NCBI GenBank assembly: GCA_038850275.1
Contig: JAWCLZ010000005.1
Span: 1 to 64,000 of the forward strand
Length of the DNA: 64,000 bases
DNA from: JAWCLZ01 sp038850275
GTDB taxonomy: Archaea > Halobacteriota > JAWCLZ01
Direction: 5' to 3'
Shown: one piece after another, positions 6,569 to 15,419 of the stretch
Position numbering within the stretch: the stretch's first letter is position 1
How the letters are laid out: the number at the start of each line of letters is the position of its first letter
Position numbers and translations under genes: made by a program
Notes under the pieces: generated by a model
Database searches by the model: none
Told to the model about the DNA's origin: nothing
What the model saw: only the letters and a program-made list of their open reading frames with translations

Positions 6569-8104
6569 TTATGAGCATAACTTAAGCTCAGCATCGCTCT
6601 CAAGATATACCCAGTACCCAGATCCTGGCTCTAGAGTAAAATCATCTTTGCTGAAGTTAGTTATATATATTTCGTGAATGCCATTGGAAGCATTGAACCT
6701 CACTAAATATTTAACCTCGGCTTTAGTGAATTCATTAGCGCTGCAGTTTGAAGCCAAGGGAATGCCAATTAAATTCCATCCCCTTAAAAGCTTTAGAACC
6801 CTAGTTTGAGCCTCGCTCCCTATGAGCTTTCCTTTGCTTTCATTTCCTAGCAATATACTTGTGCTTTCATCTGCATAGACATATAATCCTTGACTTGGTT
6901 TTACTTCGAAGTCTTCTTCATCGCTGCTGAAGTTAGCTATATAAGTGCGATATTTCCCTTCCTCGGAATCGTAAGTAGATATATGCTTTATTTTATCATT
7001 TACCAAATATTTCGCTCTTGAAATCGTGGGTATTGAAATTAGATTCCAGCCTTGAGTTAGATTTAATACGAACCTCTGTTGAACTTCAGTATTTACCTCA
7101 GCTACTATTGCAAATGGAGAGAAACCAGGAGTGTTTGAGGAGTAGTATACATGAGTGGAGCTTTGTGATATTATAGTTGTGTTAAGTTTATGCCAGCCAT
7201 TGCTGTATCTATATAATGCTATTTGCTCTGGTTTTACATTTCTATAATCTAGCCAGTTTTTCTCCACCTTGAATTTAATTATAGCATTTTCGAGATATCT
7301 CTGGCTGATTATACTGACCCAGATATTAACGTGTTCATAAACGATTCCAGGTGGGTCGCTGCTTGCAAATGCAGATCTACCTTTCAGCTTTTCCACAGTA
7401 ATTACTATTTCTTTTAATTTTACTTGATAGGTAAAACTTAACTCGACTATGCTATGCTCCTCAACCTCCATAATCCTAACGATATTCACTCCAGGATTTA
7501 TGTTCCATATATATCCTACTTCTTTAATAGCAATATTTTCATAAGACTCGCCCACACTAACTCCCCCTCCACTTGATGAACTGCTTTCAATAGGAACACT
7601 TAGAGTTGGTACCGATGGAACTGAAGGATTAGAAGGAGTTGGAGTAGGTGTTATAATCGGTGTTGGAGTAGGTGTTGGTGTTGGAGTAGGTGTTATAATT
7701 GGCGTTGGTGTTGGAGTAGATGTTGGTATTGGAGTTGGAGTGGGTGTTGGTGTTGAAGTAGGTGGTGTTGAAGTTGGAGCTGGGATTTGAATTGTGATGT
7801 CGATTCTTATGCCTCCATCGCTTGCATTGATTTTCTCTACAGCAATTGAGCCCGAGGCATTTACTTTAATTTGTTCTCCATCTTGATAGCTATCTAAAAC
7901 AACGCTATACCTCCCAAGGCCATCGGTTATACAACTCTTGGTTTGATTCAGCGTGCTAACTATAACTAAAATTTGAGAGGCAGGCAAGCCATTGCTATAT
8001 TTAACATAGCCATAAACAATAAATGGGTCTTGGATTTCTAATGCTATTACTGAGGCTGCAGCTGCAAGCAGGATTATAACTGTAAATGAAAATCTCTTAA
8101 TCAA
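6569..8104 (-). CDS. large exported protein: carboxypeptidase-regulatory-like domain, Pro/Thr linker, PGF-pre-PGF-like domain, C-terminal repeats
   Basis: This 511-residue protein starts at TTG 8104, with GGGAGG six bases upstream. A signal peptide covers about 1-21. A carboxypeptidase-regulatory-like beta domain (25-105) resembles the adjacent 148-residue protein. A Pro/Thr repeat linker spans about 108-165. A PGF-pre-PGF-like domain (about 185-337) ends in TPGFSPFAIVAE. Two C-terminal repeats (about 347-430 and 437-511) each open with GWNLI and end with a Gly-Tyr-rich strand (GLYVYADES, GYWVYLESD). No C-terminal membrane anchor is seen. Such proteins are cell-surface or secreted in euryarchaea, with roles in adhesion or cell envelope. 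The first 21 residues and the TTG-MIKR start parallel the downstream paralogue. Confidence 0.8.
   Translation of the reverse strand: MIKRFSFTVIILLAAAASVIALEIQDPFIVYGYVKYSNGLPASQILVIVSTLNQTKSCITDGLGRYSVVLDSYQDGEQIKVNASGSIAVEKINASDGGIRIDITIQIPAPTSTPPTSTPTPTPTPIPTSTPTPTPIITPTPTPTPTPTPIITPTPTPSNPSVPSVPTLSVPIESSSSSGGGVSVGESYENIAIKEVGYIWNINPGVNIVRIMEVEEHSIVELSFTYQVKLKEIVITVEKLKGRSAFASSDPPGIVYEHVNIWVSIISQRYLENAIIKFKVEKNWLDYRNVKPEQIALYRYSNGWHKLNTTIISQSSTHVYYSSNTPGFSPFAIVAEVNTEVQQRFVLNLTQGWNLISIPTISRAKYLVNDKIKHISTYDSEEGKYRTYIANFSSDEEDFEVKPSQGLYVYADESTSILLGNESKGKLIGSEAQTRVLKLLRGWNLIGIPLASNCSANEFTKAEVKYLVRFNASNGIHEIYITNFSKDDFTLEPGSGYWVYLESDAELKLCS
7625..7777 (-). repeat. Pro-Thr coding tandem repeat tract
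   Basis: Short units built from GGTGTTGGAGTA and variants (plus-strand view) repeat across this stretch and encode the PTPTPTP linker of the exported protein. Unit number can change in frame, which would alter linker length. Confidence 0.8.
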
Positions 8105-8245
8105 TATTTGCCTCCCAATTACAAAGTTGATTTAGATATGTGCATATATTAACCAAGTATGAACATATTAATAAAGTTAAATCCAGCTAAAAATGTTAAA
8201 AATAGATAGTATTATATCAATTTAGTTATAACTGCTTTTTCACTG
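8105..8245. promoter_or_regulatory. divergent promoter region
   Basis: These 141 bases separate the leftward exported-protein gene from the rightward unknown gene. A leftward TATA-like box (TTAATATATG) lies near 8132-8141 and a rightward one (TTATATCA) near 8212-8219. The nonamer TATGAACAT occurs at 8158-8166. No small gene was recognised. Confidence 0.45.
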
Positions 8246-8947
8246 GTGATGCAATTGGCAAAAGATTTCGATGGAGAATTCCTCCCTTGGTCACCCTCTC
8301 CTGAGGTGATTGAGCAGGAAATTGAGGGTTTGAAAGCACAGATTAGGATGTGGAAGGAAAGTTATATTCAACAGGGAATTTTGGATGAAGAAACTATAAC
8401 CTGTTTCGAACTAGAAATTGAGGAACTGGTTTATCCATATGTGCGGAGGTTGGAAGAAGTATGTCTTATAACTCCTGAGAAGGCTCGTGAAATACTTATA
8501 TATTGCAAGAGCGAGTTGGATGATCTTCGAAGAATTGTGACTCAGAGGCAATTGATAGGTGTTGGTAAGATAGAATTCTATTACAATTCAAGCGTGGCGC
8601 CTATGGAGGAGTTTAAAACAAGCATTGAGAAATGTTTCGATCTTCTCAAGCAGCTTGAGGCAAAGTGGGTAAAGGTTAAGATTTGCGATACTCGTGCTCT
8701 TTCACGTAGAGAAATAGATGAAAAAATTAAAATCGCAATGAATGAAGCAGTGGTAAAGCCTAGCATTATAGGAACAAATGAGGCGAAGCCTGAGTGGATT
8801 GGCAGTGAGCTACCATTGCTCTTTGTATATGAAAAGGAGGCAGACGTCATTCCCAAGGAGGTATACCCAAGAAGGGAGAAAAAGAAGCTAATTGGCTGTG
8901 AAGAGGCAATTCAATCTATAATAAGTAAATTTGAATCAAATTTTTAA
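8246..8947 (+). CDS. conserved-looking cytoplasmic protein, unknown function
   Basis: The 232-233 residue soluble protein can start at GTG 8246 or, more likely, ATG 8249, since the TATA-like box near 8215 predicts a start around 8241. The first half is acidic and helical (EQEIEGLKAQIRMWK, ETITCFELEIEELV). The second half alternates strands and helices (KWVKVKICDTRAL, ELPLLFVYEKEADV) and could be a thioredoxin-like or alpha/beta fold. There are no membrane segments and no metal motif. It sits before the XPD-like helicase in the same direction but has a separate promoter. I do not recognise the family. Confidence 0.6.
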   Translation: MMQLAKDFDGEFLPWSPSPEVIEQEIEGLKAQIRMWKESYIQQGILDEETITCFELEIEELVYPYVRRLEEVCLITPEKAREILIYCKSELDDLRRIVTQRQLIGVGKIEFYYNSSVAPMEEFKTSIEKCFDLLKQLEAKWVKVKICDTRALSRREIDEKIKIAMNEAVVKPSIIGTNEAKPEWIGSELPLLFVYEKEADVIPKEVYPRREKKKLIGCEEAIQSIISKFESNF

Positions 8948-9028
8948 AAATGAATATGCTGTAGAAAAAGAAGATAAAAATATTATTGTAGAAATAATAG
9001 GAAAACTTTCAACATGCTTGTCATAGCT

Positions 9029-9038
9029 TTTTATATAT
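9029..9038 (+). promoter_or_regulatory. TATA-like box of the helicase gene
   Basis: The stretch TTTTTATATA lies about 26 bases before ATG 9059, supporting a leaderless transcript and that start codon. Confidence 0.5.
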
Positions 9039-9058
9039 GCGATATCTAGGATTTTGCG

Positions 9059-11257
9059 ATGGAGCAAGAATGCTTGAATTATTTCCCCAAACCAGCTTTT
9101 TATCCAAATCAAGAAGATGTAATTAAGCGCATTTATCACGCTCTTTCCAAGCAGAAAATTGTGCTCCTTGAAGGAGCATGTGGTACGGGGAAAACCCTAG
9201 GTGCTCTTGTGCCATCGCTTGCTGTTTCAAATAAAAAGAATAAAAAGGTGATCATCGCCACAAATGTCCACGAGCAAATGATTCAATTCATTTCAGAGGC
9301 GAGGGAGATCAAGAGAAAGAGCGATATAAAGGCAATTGCACTCAAGGGCAAGGTTCACATGTGTCCGCTTGGCATGGGCTATGAAGAATGCAATGTGCTT
9401 CGAGAAAATACATTTGAGTTGATGGAGCTTGAGAAGGAAAAGAGATATCTCCTTGATTGTGCTAGGAGCATTGAAGATCGCTTTAAGCTAGAACCTAGTC
9501 TTGAAAGTGCAAGGGCGAATATAAAGATAAATTTAAGTGAAGTTGAAAATCGCTTATATATATTGAGAAAGCGGTTTTGCCCATATCTCAAGAGGATTTT
9601 GGAAGATGGAAATGGCGATTTACAGACTTGGCTCTTTGAGGATGTGCGCACCCCAGAGGAAGTAATTGAAAAAGCTGGTGAAGCAAATAAATGTGGGTAT
9701 GAATTGTTGAAGCGGAATTTGAAATCAGCTGATTTATTGATATGCAATTATCATCATATCTTGAATAGTGAAATATTTGAAAGAATTCTAGCTTGGATGG
9801 ATGCAAGTTTGCAGGACATTATTTTAATCTTCGATGAAGCTCACAACTTGGAAAGTGCTGCTAGAGTTCATTCTTCAATTACACTTAGTGAAGCAATGGT
9901 TGAAAGAGCAATTCGAGAATGTGAAGAAGTGGGAAGAGATAGAAGTGAAAGTGGAGAAAGAGTATATGGGGAAGTTGAAGCTGTATCTCGATTTCTAACT
10001 TTTTTCATTGATGCTATTAAGGAAACCTATGAAGCGAAGTTTTCATTTGGAGAGCGAGAGAGAATTGGCGAGGAATGGTATGACCTTATTATAAAAGAGC
10101 CTGAGGATGGGGAAGATGAGTTTTTCCAGCGATTCACGAGGAAAATTATGAGGGAGAAATTAAATGCGAATGAAATACTCAATGCAATGGAGGAATTGGG
10201 TAAAAAAATGGATGAATATTACAGGGAGCAATATAAATTGGGGTTAGCTGAATTTAGAAAAACCTCCTCATTATTATATACTGCTAGATTCCTCTCTAAC
10301 TATTTAGAGCACGCGAACGACCCAGAGTACTATCAAGTTTTAAATGTAAGGAGGGATCAAAATGGAGATATAAATGGAAGAATAGAGCTTTTCTCCTGCA
10401 TCCCAAAAAATATAACGAAGCCGATTTTTGAAGCCATATACGCTGGTGTGCTTATGTCAGCAACTCTTCGTCCATTTCAAATGGTTAAAACTGTTCTAGG
10501 TATCGATAGAGAATGTGAAGAACTCTGCTATGGCTCAAGTTTTCCTAGGGAAAATCGCTGTACCATTGCAGTTGCTACACCACCTTTATTTGCAAAAAAT
10601 CGAGATGATGAAGAAATAGTGCTTTTGATAGCATCGATATTGAATGATATAATTGAGCAGTGCAATGGAAATATAGCGATCTTCTTCCCCAGTTCCAGCG
10701 AGGTTTTGAGATATAAAAATCTACTTAAGGGTAACTTATTCATCGATGAAGCAGGGATTTCCTCAGCTATAGTTAGAGAGGAATTCTTTAAAATGGGTGA
10801 GAGTGGTAGAAAAGCTGTGCTTCTTTCCTATCTCTGGGGCACTCTCGCGGAGGGAGTTAATTATAAAGATGAAAGACTTAGATGCGTGGTTATAGTGGGC
10901 GTGGGCTATCCATTGTTGAATGAAAGAATGAGGGCAATTGAGCATGCATATGAACATGTTTTCGGACGTGGCTGGGAATATGCTATTCAAAATCCAACTA
11001 TTAGGAGAATTAGGCAGGCAATGGGTAGAGTGATAAGATCCCCTTCGGATTATGGTGTTAGAGTACTTATAGATCTGCGATATACTAGTTTCTCTAGAAA
11101 AATTATCGGTAAATACTCAATCTACCACGCTTTTCCACAGGAAGAGAGAGAGGAATTTATAGACGTGGAAGTGGATAAAGTGAAGTACTCTCTTATGAAT
11201 TTCTTTAGCGATATCAAAAATAAACTTCAAGGAGAAAATAAAGGGAAATATACATAG
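9059..11257 (+). CDS. XPD/Rad3-type superfamily 2 DNA helicase (DEAH, likely Fe-S)
   Basis: This 732-residue protein has helicase motif I (GACGTGKT, about 39-46), a DEAH box (FDEAHNLES, about 258-266), motif III (LMSATL) and a motif VI region (RQAMGRVIRS). Between motifs Ia and II it has the cysteine-bearing insertion expected for the 4Fe-4S domain of XPD/DinG helicases (MCPLG, RFCPYL, NKCGYEL). Members are 5'-3' DNA helicases in repair and possibly replication restart. The start is set by the TATA-like box just upstream. The length is normal for archaeal XPD-family enzymes. It could be a DinG-like paralogue rather than the main XPD. Confidence 0.9.
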   Translation: MEQECLNYFPKPAFYPNQEDVIKRIYHALSKQKIVLLEGACGTGKTLGALVPSLAVSNKKNKKVIIATNVHEQMIQFISEAREIKRKSDIKAIALKGKVHMCPLGMGYEECNVLRENTFELMELEKEKRYLLDCARSIEDRFKLEPSLESARANIKINLSEVENRLYILRKRFCPYLKRILEDGNGDLQTWLFEDVRTPEEVIEKAGEANKCGYELLKRNLKSADLLICNYHHILNSEIFERILAWMDASLQDIILIFDEAHNLESAARVHSSITLSEAMVERAIRECEEVGRDRSESGERVYGEVEAVSRFLTFFIDAIKETYEAKFSFGERERIGEEWYDLIIKEPEDGEDEFFQRFTRKIMREKLNANEILNAMEELGKKMDEYYREQYKLGLAEFRKTSSLLYTARFLSNYLEHANDPEYYQVLNVRRDQNGDINGRIELFSCIPKNITKPIFEAIYAGVLMSATLRPFQMVKTVLGIDRECEELCYGSSFPRENRCTIAVATPPLFAKNRDDEEIVLLIASILNDIIEQCNGNIAIFFPSSSEVLRYKNLLKGNLFIDEAGISSAIVREEFFKMGESGRKAVLLSYLWGTLAEGVNYKDERLRCVVIVGVGYPLLNERMRAIEHAYEHVFGRGWEYAIQNPTIRRIRQAMGRVIRSPSDYGVRVLIDLRYTSFSRKIIGKYSIYHAFPQEEREEFIDVEVDKVKYSLMNFFSDIKNKLQGENKGKYT

Positions 11258-11327
11258 CTTTGCTGAGTCTTCGATTCCTTTTTCAAGTGCTCTGCAGCTA
11301 GGGAATATTAAGCATTGCGCTTAAGCA

Positions 11328-11651
11328 TTAGCGCTTAATGCTCTCCCTTCCCAGTTTTAAGAGAATTTTCTGCCTCCAAGTTTCTATGTCTTCAAATAGC
11401 TTGCAAGCGTCTTTTAGATTGATCTGCTCATTCTCTCTATCCTTGTAACTCTGGCTCAATCTCTCTATCCAAATGGCACATTGCTTGCCTACCTCTGCAT
11501 TAATTTCTTCAAGCTCAGGGATCTGCTCCAAGTTCGCCTTTACACCCTTTAGTCCTGTGATTATGAATTTCACTTTAGCTCTATTCTCAAGCAAGGTATT
11601 CAGCCTTATATACTCTAGATATTCACCAAGTATCAATATCTCCCGAAGCAC
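11328..11651 (-). CDS. small helical protein of unknown function, coupled to geranylgeranyl reductase
   Basis: The 107-residue soluble, helical, highly charged protein starts at GTG 11651, one base after the TGA of the reductase gene, and has GGGGG just upstream. It is therefore the second gene of a two-gene operon. No cysteines form metal sites and there is no membrane helix. The residues ELEEINAEVGKQCAIWIERLS resemble a helical bundle. I do not recognise the family. The coupling suggests it acts with or after the reductase, but this is inference. Confidence 0.6.
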   Translation of the reverse strand: MLREILILGEYLEYIRLNTLLENRAKVKFIITGLKGVKANLEQIPELEEINAEVGKQCAIWIERLSQSYKDRENEQINLKDACKLFEDIETWRQKILLKLGRESIKR

Positions 11652-11652
11652 T

Positions 11653-12840
11653 TCATTTCCCCCTAATTACTGCTTCAGCAGCCATCTTGAACAGCTTCCA
11701 TAACTTTGGGATTTTATTTGAGAACAAAAGCTTTTTGAAAACAATGGATGGCTTATCTATATCGCCATACTCAGTTATAATTTCCAGTATCTTGCTGTCT
11801 CCCATTGTTTCTATGAATTCCTCAAGTTCTATATCGCTCAACTTAGAGAAGCATTCGTGGATCATTAACCCTATGAATAGTTCTCTGCCTACTTTGGATC
11901 GCCATCTTTTTTCATACTCCAGCAGTCTCTCCTCAGCTGTGTTCCCCTCAAGCGCTGCTTTAGCTGCTACTTCACCAGCTATCTTTGCACATACAGCACT
12001 CATATATACACCTCCACCGGTAGTTGGCTTTACTTGTCCAGCTGCATCTCCCACTACTATTAAACCACTTGCAACTGCTTTTTTTAAAGTGCCAATTGGA
12101 ATCCCCCATCTTATGAAGTTCCCCCTCTGTCCTATGTGCTTAGAACTTGCGATCACGTGACTAGTTAAAAGATGCTCTAGATAGCCCGTTGCATTTCTCG
12201 AGGTTGCAACCCCAATTCTAGCACTGCACCTATTAATTGGAACAGCCCAAGCGAAGAAACCTGGTGCATAATCTCTACCTAGGTAGATCTCCACAAAGCT
12301 GCTATCTTGAGGCAAAAAGCCTGCCTCAATCTGTGCTCCTGAAAGGATTTTTTTAACCCTTCCAAGTTCAGCATCTCTAGCTATTTTACTTTTCAAGCCA
12401 TCTGCTGCTATTGCTACTTTGCATTTAATCTCAAATCTCCTCCCCTTTGAAGCTGCCTCTATTTTACCTTGTGAAAATTTCAAAGCTTTAGTATTAAGCA
12501 GAACTTCCACTCCTTCAGATATCGCTCTATCTGCAAGCTCTCTATCGAATATCTCTCTATCAACCACATATGCTTTGGTTTCTCTTCCATCGATTGCAAG
12601 CATTTTACCACTTGGGGAATAGATGTATGCGCCTCTAATTTTATTTAAAATATACTTACCTTCCTCGAGCTCGCATTCTCTTAAAACTTCTTTGCTGATT
12701 AAACCAGCGCAGTGAACCGGGAAGCCAATTTTCTCGTGTTCCTCAATCAAAAGCGTGCTTGCTCCATATCTAGAGGCATATTTAGCTGCCATGCTCCCAG
12801 CTGGGCCTGCGCCAATTACCACTACATCATAGTTTTTCAT
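11653..12840 (-). CDS. geranylgeranyl reductase family FAD-dependent oxidoreductase
   Basis: The 395-residue flavoprotein has the N-terminal dinucleotide motif VIGAGPAGSMAAKYA, the acidic strand end LLIEE, the GFPVHCAGL region typical of geranylgeranyl reductases, and the second FAD motif GDAAGQVKPTTGGG. In archaea this family saturates the geranylgeranyl chains of membrane ether lipids (digeranylgeranylglycerophospholipid reductase). Related enzymes reduce quinone side chains, so the substrate is an inference. It joins the UbiA and cis-prenyltransferase genes elsewhere in the window in an isoprenoid theme. Confidence 0.9.
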   Translation of the reverse strand: MKNYDVVVIGAGPAGSMAAKYASRYGASTLLIEEHEKIGFPVHCAGLISKEVLRECELEEGKYILNKIRGAYIYSPSGKMLAIDGRETKAYVVDREIFDRELADRAISEGVEVLLNTKALKFSQGKIEAASKGRRFEIKCKVAIAADGLKSKIARDAELGRVKKILSGAQIEAGFLPQDSSFVEIYLGRDYAPGFFAWAVPINRCSARIGVATSRNATGYLEHLLTSHVIASSKHIGQRGNFIRWGIPIGTLKKAVASGLIVVGDAAGQVKPTTGGGVYMSAVCAKIAGEVAAKAALEGNTAEERLLEYEKRWRSKVGRELFIGLMIHECFSKLSDIELEEFIETMGDSKILEIITEYGDIDKPSIVFKKLLFSNKIPKLWKLFKMAAEAVIRGK

Positions 12841-12863
12841 TTAAAACAAATCTTTTAAGCCCC

Positions 12864-13160
12864 TTGCATATGAGATTTGCTATGTCTATGTTTATGTCTA
12901 TATTCATGGTAATAAAAACTGCAATTGCACTTGCAGCTGGATATATAGTTAGCTATTTCTTCCCCTCCAAGTTGCAGATGATCGAGCGAGCTGTAATTGC
13001 CATTGGAACTGGAATTGCTATTTTAATTCTCATTAATTTTTTCTTCTTGAGCTACAATGGCATCCTAGAGGTAAGGGAGAATTTAATATCGATCTTAGTG
13101 ATCGTCATAATAGCCTTTGGCTTGCAAATATATCTCAAATACATCTCCAATCGATGGTGA
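12864..13160 (+). CDS. small membrane protein, three predicted helices
   Basis: Up to 98 residues are encoded. Starts are ambiguous: TTG 12864, ATG 12870, and further ATGs at 12882 and 12888 (MRFAMSMFMS). The body has three hydrophobic segments (IKTAIALAAGYIVSYFF, AVIAIGTGIAILILINFFFL, LISILVIVIIAFGLQIYL) and a basic end. It lies divergently from the geranylgeranyl reductase and just ahead of pth2, with 6 bases between them. The family is not recognised. Confidence 0.6.
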   Translation: MHMRFAMSMFMSIFMVIKTAIALAAGYIVSYFFPSKLQMIERAVIAIGTGIAILILINFFFLSYNGILEVRENLISILVIVIIAFGLQIYLKYISNRW

Positions 13161-13166
13161 AATAGA

Positions 13167-13520
13167 ATGAGTAATTTTGAATACAAGCAAGTGATCGTTG
13201 TGAGAGAGGATTTGAAGCTCTCAAAGGGCAAAGTAGCTGTTCAAGTTGCCCACGCTGCTATTGAAGCCTATTTAAAAGCAGAGGAAAAAATAAGAGAAGC
13301 CTGGAGAAATGAGGGGCAGAAGAAAGTGGTGCTCAAAGTAAGTTCTTTAAGCGAGCTGCTTGAACTCAAGGCAAAAGCTGAGAGCTTAGGCTTTGCCTGT
13401 GCATTGATCGCAGACGCGGGCTTGACTGAAGTGCCCCCTGGGACTATAACAGCACTTGGAATAGGCCCTGAGAAGGCTGAGAAGCTTGATGCTTTAACTG
13501 GTAATTTAAAGCTACTTTGA
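13167..13520 (+). CDS. pth2: peptidyl-tRNA hydrolase, Pth2 type
   Basis: The 117-residue protein matches archaeal/eukaryotic Pth2 over its full length: KGKVAVQVAHAA near the N-terminus, the central KVSSLSEL strand, and DAGLTEVPPGTITALGIGP at the C-terminus. It recycles peptidyl-tRNA released by stalled ribosomes, in the cytoplasm. The ATG start is six bases after the preceding membrane-protein gene, so the two may be co-transcribed. Confidence 0.97.
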   Translation: MSNFEYKQVIVVREDLKLSKGKVAVQVAHAAIEAYLKAEEKIREAWRNEGQKKVVLKVSSLSELLELKAKAESLGFACALIADAGLTEVPPGTITALGIGPEKAEKLDALTGNLKLL

Positions 13521-13556
13521 AGGTTATTCTTACGTCTTGAAGGGTTATTCTTATGT
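13518..13556 (+). repeat. 20-base imperfect tandem duplication at the pth2 stop
   Basis: TGAAGGTTATTCTTACGTCT (13518-13537) is followed directly by TGAAGGGTTATTCTTATGT. The first copy begins with the pth2 stop codon. It is one of several short tandem duplications in this window. Confidence 0.8.
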
Positions 13557-13579
13557 ATGTATCTGCTTAGTAATCTCAC

Positions 13580-14587
13580 ATGCACCTCAAGGCATATTTA
13601 ATCAGGCGAATGGTTTCCCTCCTTCCAGTCCTCTTTGGCGTGAGCCTCATTACCTTTGCGCTCTCTCATTTAATACCCTCAGACCCAGCTAGAGTCTGGG
13701 CAGGTGCGCGTGCAACTCCTGAGCAGGTTAAAATAATTGCAGTGCAGTATCACCTTAATGAGCCAATATATCTTCAATATTTTTATTACCTCAATGACCT
13801 AATTCACTTAAACTTGGGAATTTCGCCCACGACAAATAGACCAGTGGTTGAAGACCTAGCTGAATATTTCCCAGCAACCATGGAACTTGCGATTTACAGC
13901 ACGCTTGTAATTATCATCTTTGGAGTTATCTTAGGCGTGCTCGCTGCGTTTCAAAAAAATAGAGCCATAGATGGTATAATAAAAAGCTTAGCCACATTTG
14001 GAATTTCAATGCCAATATTCTGGCTTGGCCTTGTGCTGCAGTTTATCTTCTATTACAAACTCGGGCTCTTCCCATATGGAGGGCGAATTTCAGGGGTTCC
14101 TCCCCCAGTTCATGTAACTGGGCTTTACACTATAGATAGCTTGATTAGCTTTAACTTTGAAGCATTGCTAAATAGCCTATGGTGCCTTGCACTTCCATCT
14201 TTTACCCTTGGCTTTGGTTTAATGGGGATAATTTTTAGGCACACTAGGGCAAGCATGCTTGAAGTGCTAAGCCAAGATTACATAACTGCAGCTAGAGCTA
14301 GAGGGCTGCCTGAGCATAGGGTGCTATTTAAACATGCTCTTAAAAATGCTTTAATCCCAACCGCTACAATGGGTGGCTTTCTATTTAGCTTGCTCCTTGG
14401 AGGGGCTGTTATAACTGAAACTGTGTTCGCTTGGCCAGGTATAGGGCGATATGCAGTTGGCTCTATGCTAAGCCTCGACTTTCCAGCGATAATGGGAGTT
14501 ACCTTGCTCGCTGCTATTATTTATATCGTAGTCAATTTCAGCTTGGATTTGATCTATGTATTGCTTGACCCAAGGATAGGATATTGA
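13580..14587 (+). CDS. ABC transporter permease, DppB/OppB family
   Basis: The 335-residue membrane protein has the N-terminal helix and RRMVSLLPVLFGVSLITF motif of DppB-type permeases. The EAA loop for ATPase contact reads AARARGLPEHRVLFKHALKNAL. It is the first gene of a four-gene transporter operon. The substrate class is peptide, nickel or oligosaccharide; sequence alone does not decide. No solute-binding protein gene is adjacent on either side. Confidence 0.92.
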   Translation: MHLKAYLIRRMVSLLPVLFGVSLITFALSHLIPSDPARVWAGARATPEQVKIIAVQYHLNEPIYLQYFYYLNDLIHLNLGISPTTNRPVVEDLAEYFPATMELAIYSTLVIIIFGVILGVLAAFQKNRAIDGIIKSLATFGISMPIFWLGLVLQFIFYYKLGLFPYGGRISGVPPPVHVTGLYTIDSLISFNFEALLNSLWCLALPSFTLGFGLMGIIFRHTRASMLEVLSQDYITAARARGLPEHRVLFKHALKNALIPTATMGGFLFSLLLGGAVITETVFAWPGIGRYAVGSMLSLDFPAIMGVTLLAAIIYIVVNFSLDLIYVLLDPRIGY

Positions 14588-14591
14588 GACC

Positions 14592-15419
14592 ATGGCGTTG
14601 ATCAAGCTAGTGAGGCAAAAAAGTTCCGCGATAGGGGGAGGAATTCTTTTTATCTTGACCTTGATTGCTTTACTTGGCCCTATTCTCCTGCCAAGTGATC
14701 CCTATGAATTGAATTTTGAAGAAAAACTCCAGCCTCCTAGTTTTAAGCATATCTTTGGAACAGATGAATTTGGTAGAGATATATTCACTCGAGTGATACA
14801 TGGCGCGAGAATTTCACTTGGAATTAGTGCAGCAACATTGCTAATTTCAGCATCGCTTGGCATTGTAATTGGAATGATCGCTGGCTATTTAGGAGGGTGG
14901 GTGGATGAGATATTTATGAGGATAGCAGATATCTTCCTATCCATCCCTAGTTTAATCCTAGCTCTTGCTATAACAGCTGCACTTGGGCCTAGTTTGATCA
15001 ATGTAATGATAGCCATTGGAATAGCTTGGTGGCCATTATATGCGCGATTGATGCGAGCTCAAGTGCTCTCGGTTAAGCAGAATCAATATGTACTTGCTGC
15101 TGAAGCCATGGGAGGCAGCACTAGCTATATCTTACTTCGCCACGTTCTCCCTAATTCGATTTCGCCGTTGATTATAAACGCTGCTATGGATATTGGCAAC
15201 ATCCTCCTTGCAATAACTGCCCTTGGATTCATTGGATTTGGAGCACAGCCTCCGGTTCCCGAATGGGGGAGATTGGTGGTTGATGGAAGAGCTTATTTAA
15301 TCTCAGCTTGGTGGTATTCAACACTGCCTGGCTTTGTTATCTTCATCACAGTGCTAAGTGCAAATCTATTAAGCGATGGCCTAAGGGATATCCTTGATCC
15401 GAGGTGGAGATATGAATGA
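14592..15419 (+). CDS. ABC transporter permease, DppC/OppC family
   Basis: The 275-residue protein has the DppC signature after its first helix (FGTDEFGRDIFTRVIHGARISL) and the EAA loop AAEAMGGSTSYILLRHVLPN. It forms the second half of the membrane channel with the preceding permease. It starts 4 bases after that gene's stop, and its TGA overlaps the next ATG (ATGA), showing translational coupling. Confidence 0.92.
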   Translation: MALIKLVRQKSSAIGGGILFILTLIALLGPILLPSDPYELNFEEKLQPPSFKHIFGTDEFGRDIFTRVIHGARISLGISAATLLISASLGIVIGMIAGYLGGWVDEIFMRIADIFLSIPSLILALAITAALGPSLINVMIAIGIAWWPLYARLMRAQVLSVKQNQYVLAAEAMGGSTSYILLRHVLPNSISPLIINAAMDIGNILLAITALGFIGFGAQPPVPEWGRLVVDGRAYLISAWWYSTLPGFVIFITVLSANLLSDGLRDILDPRWRYE

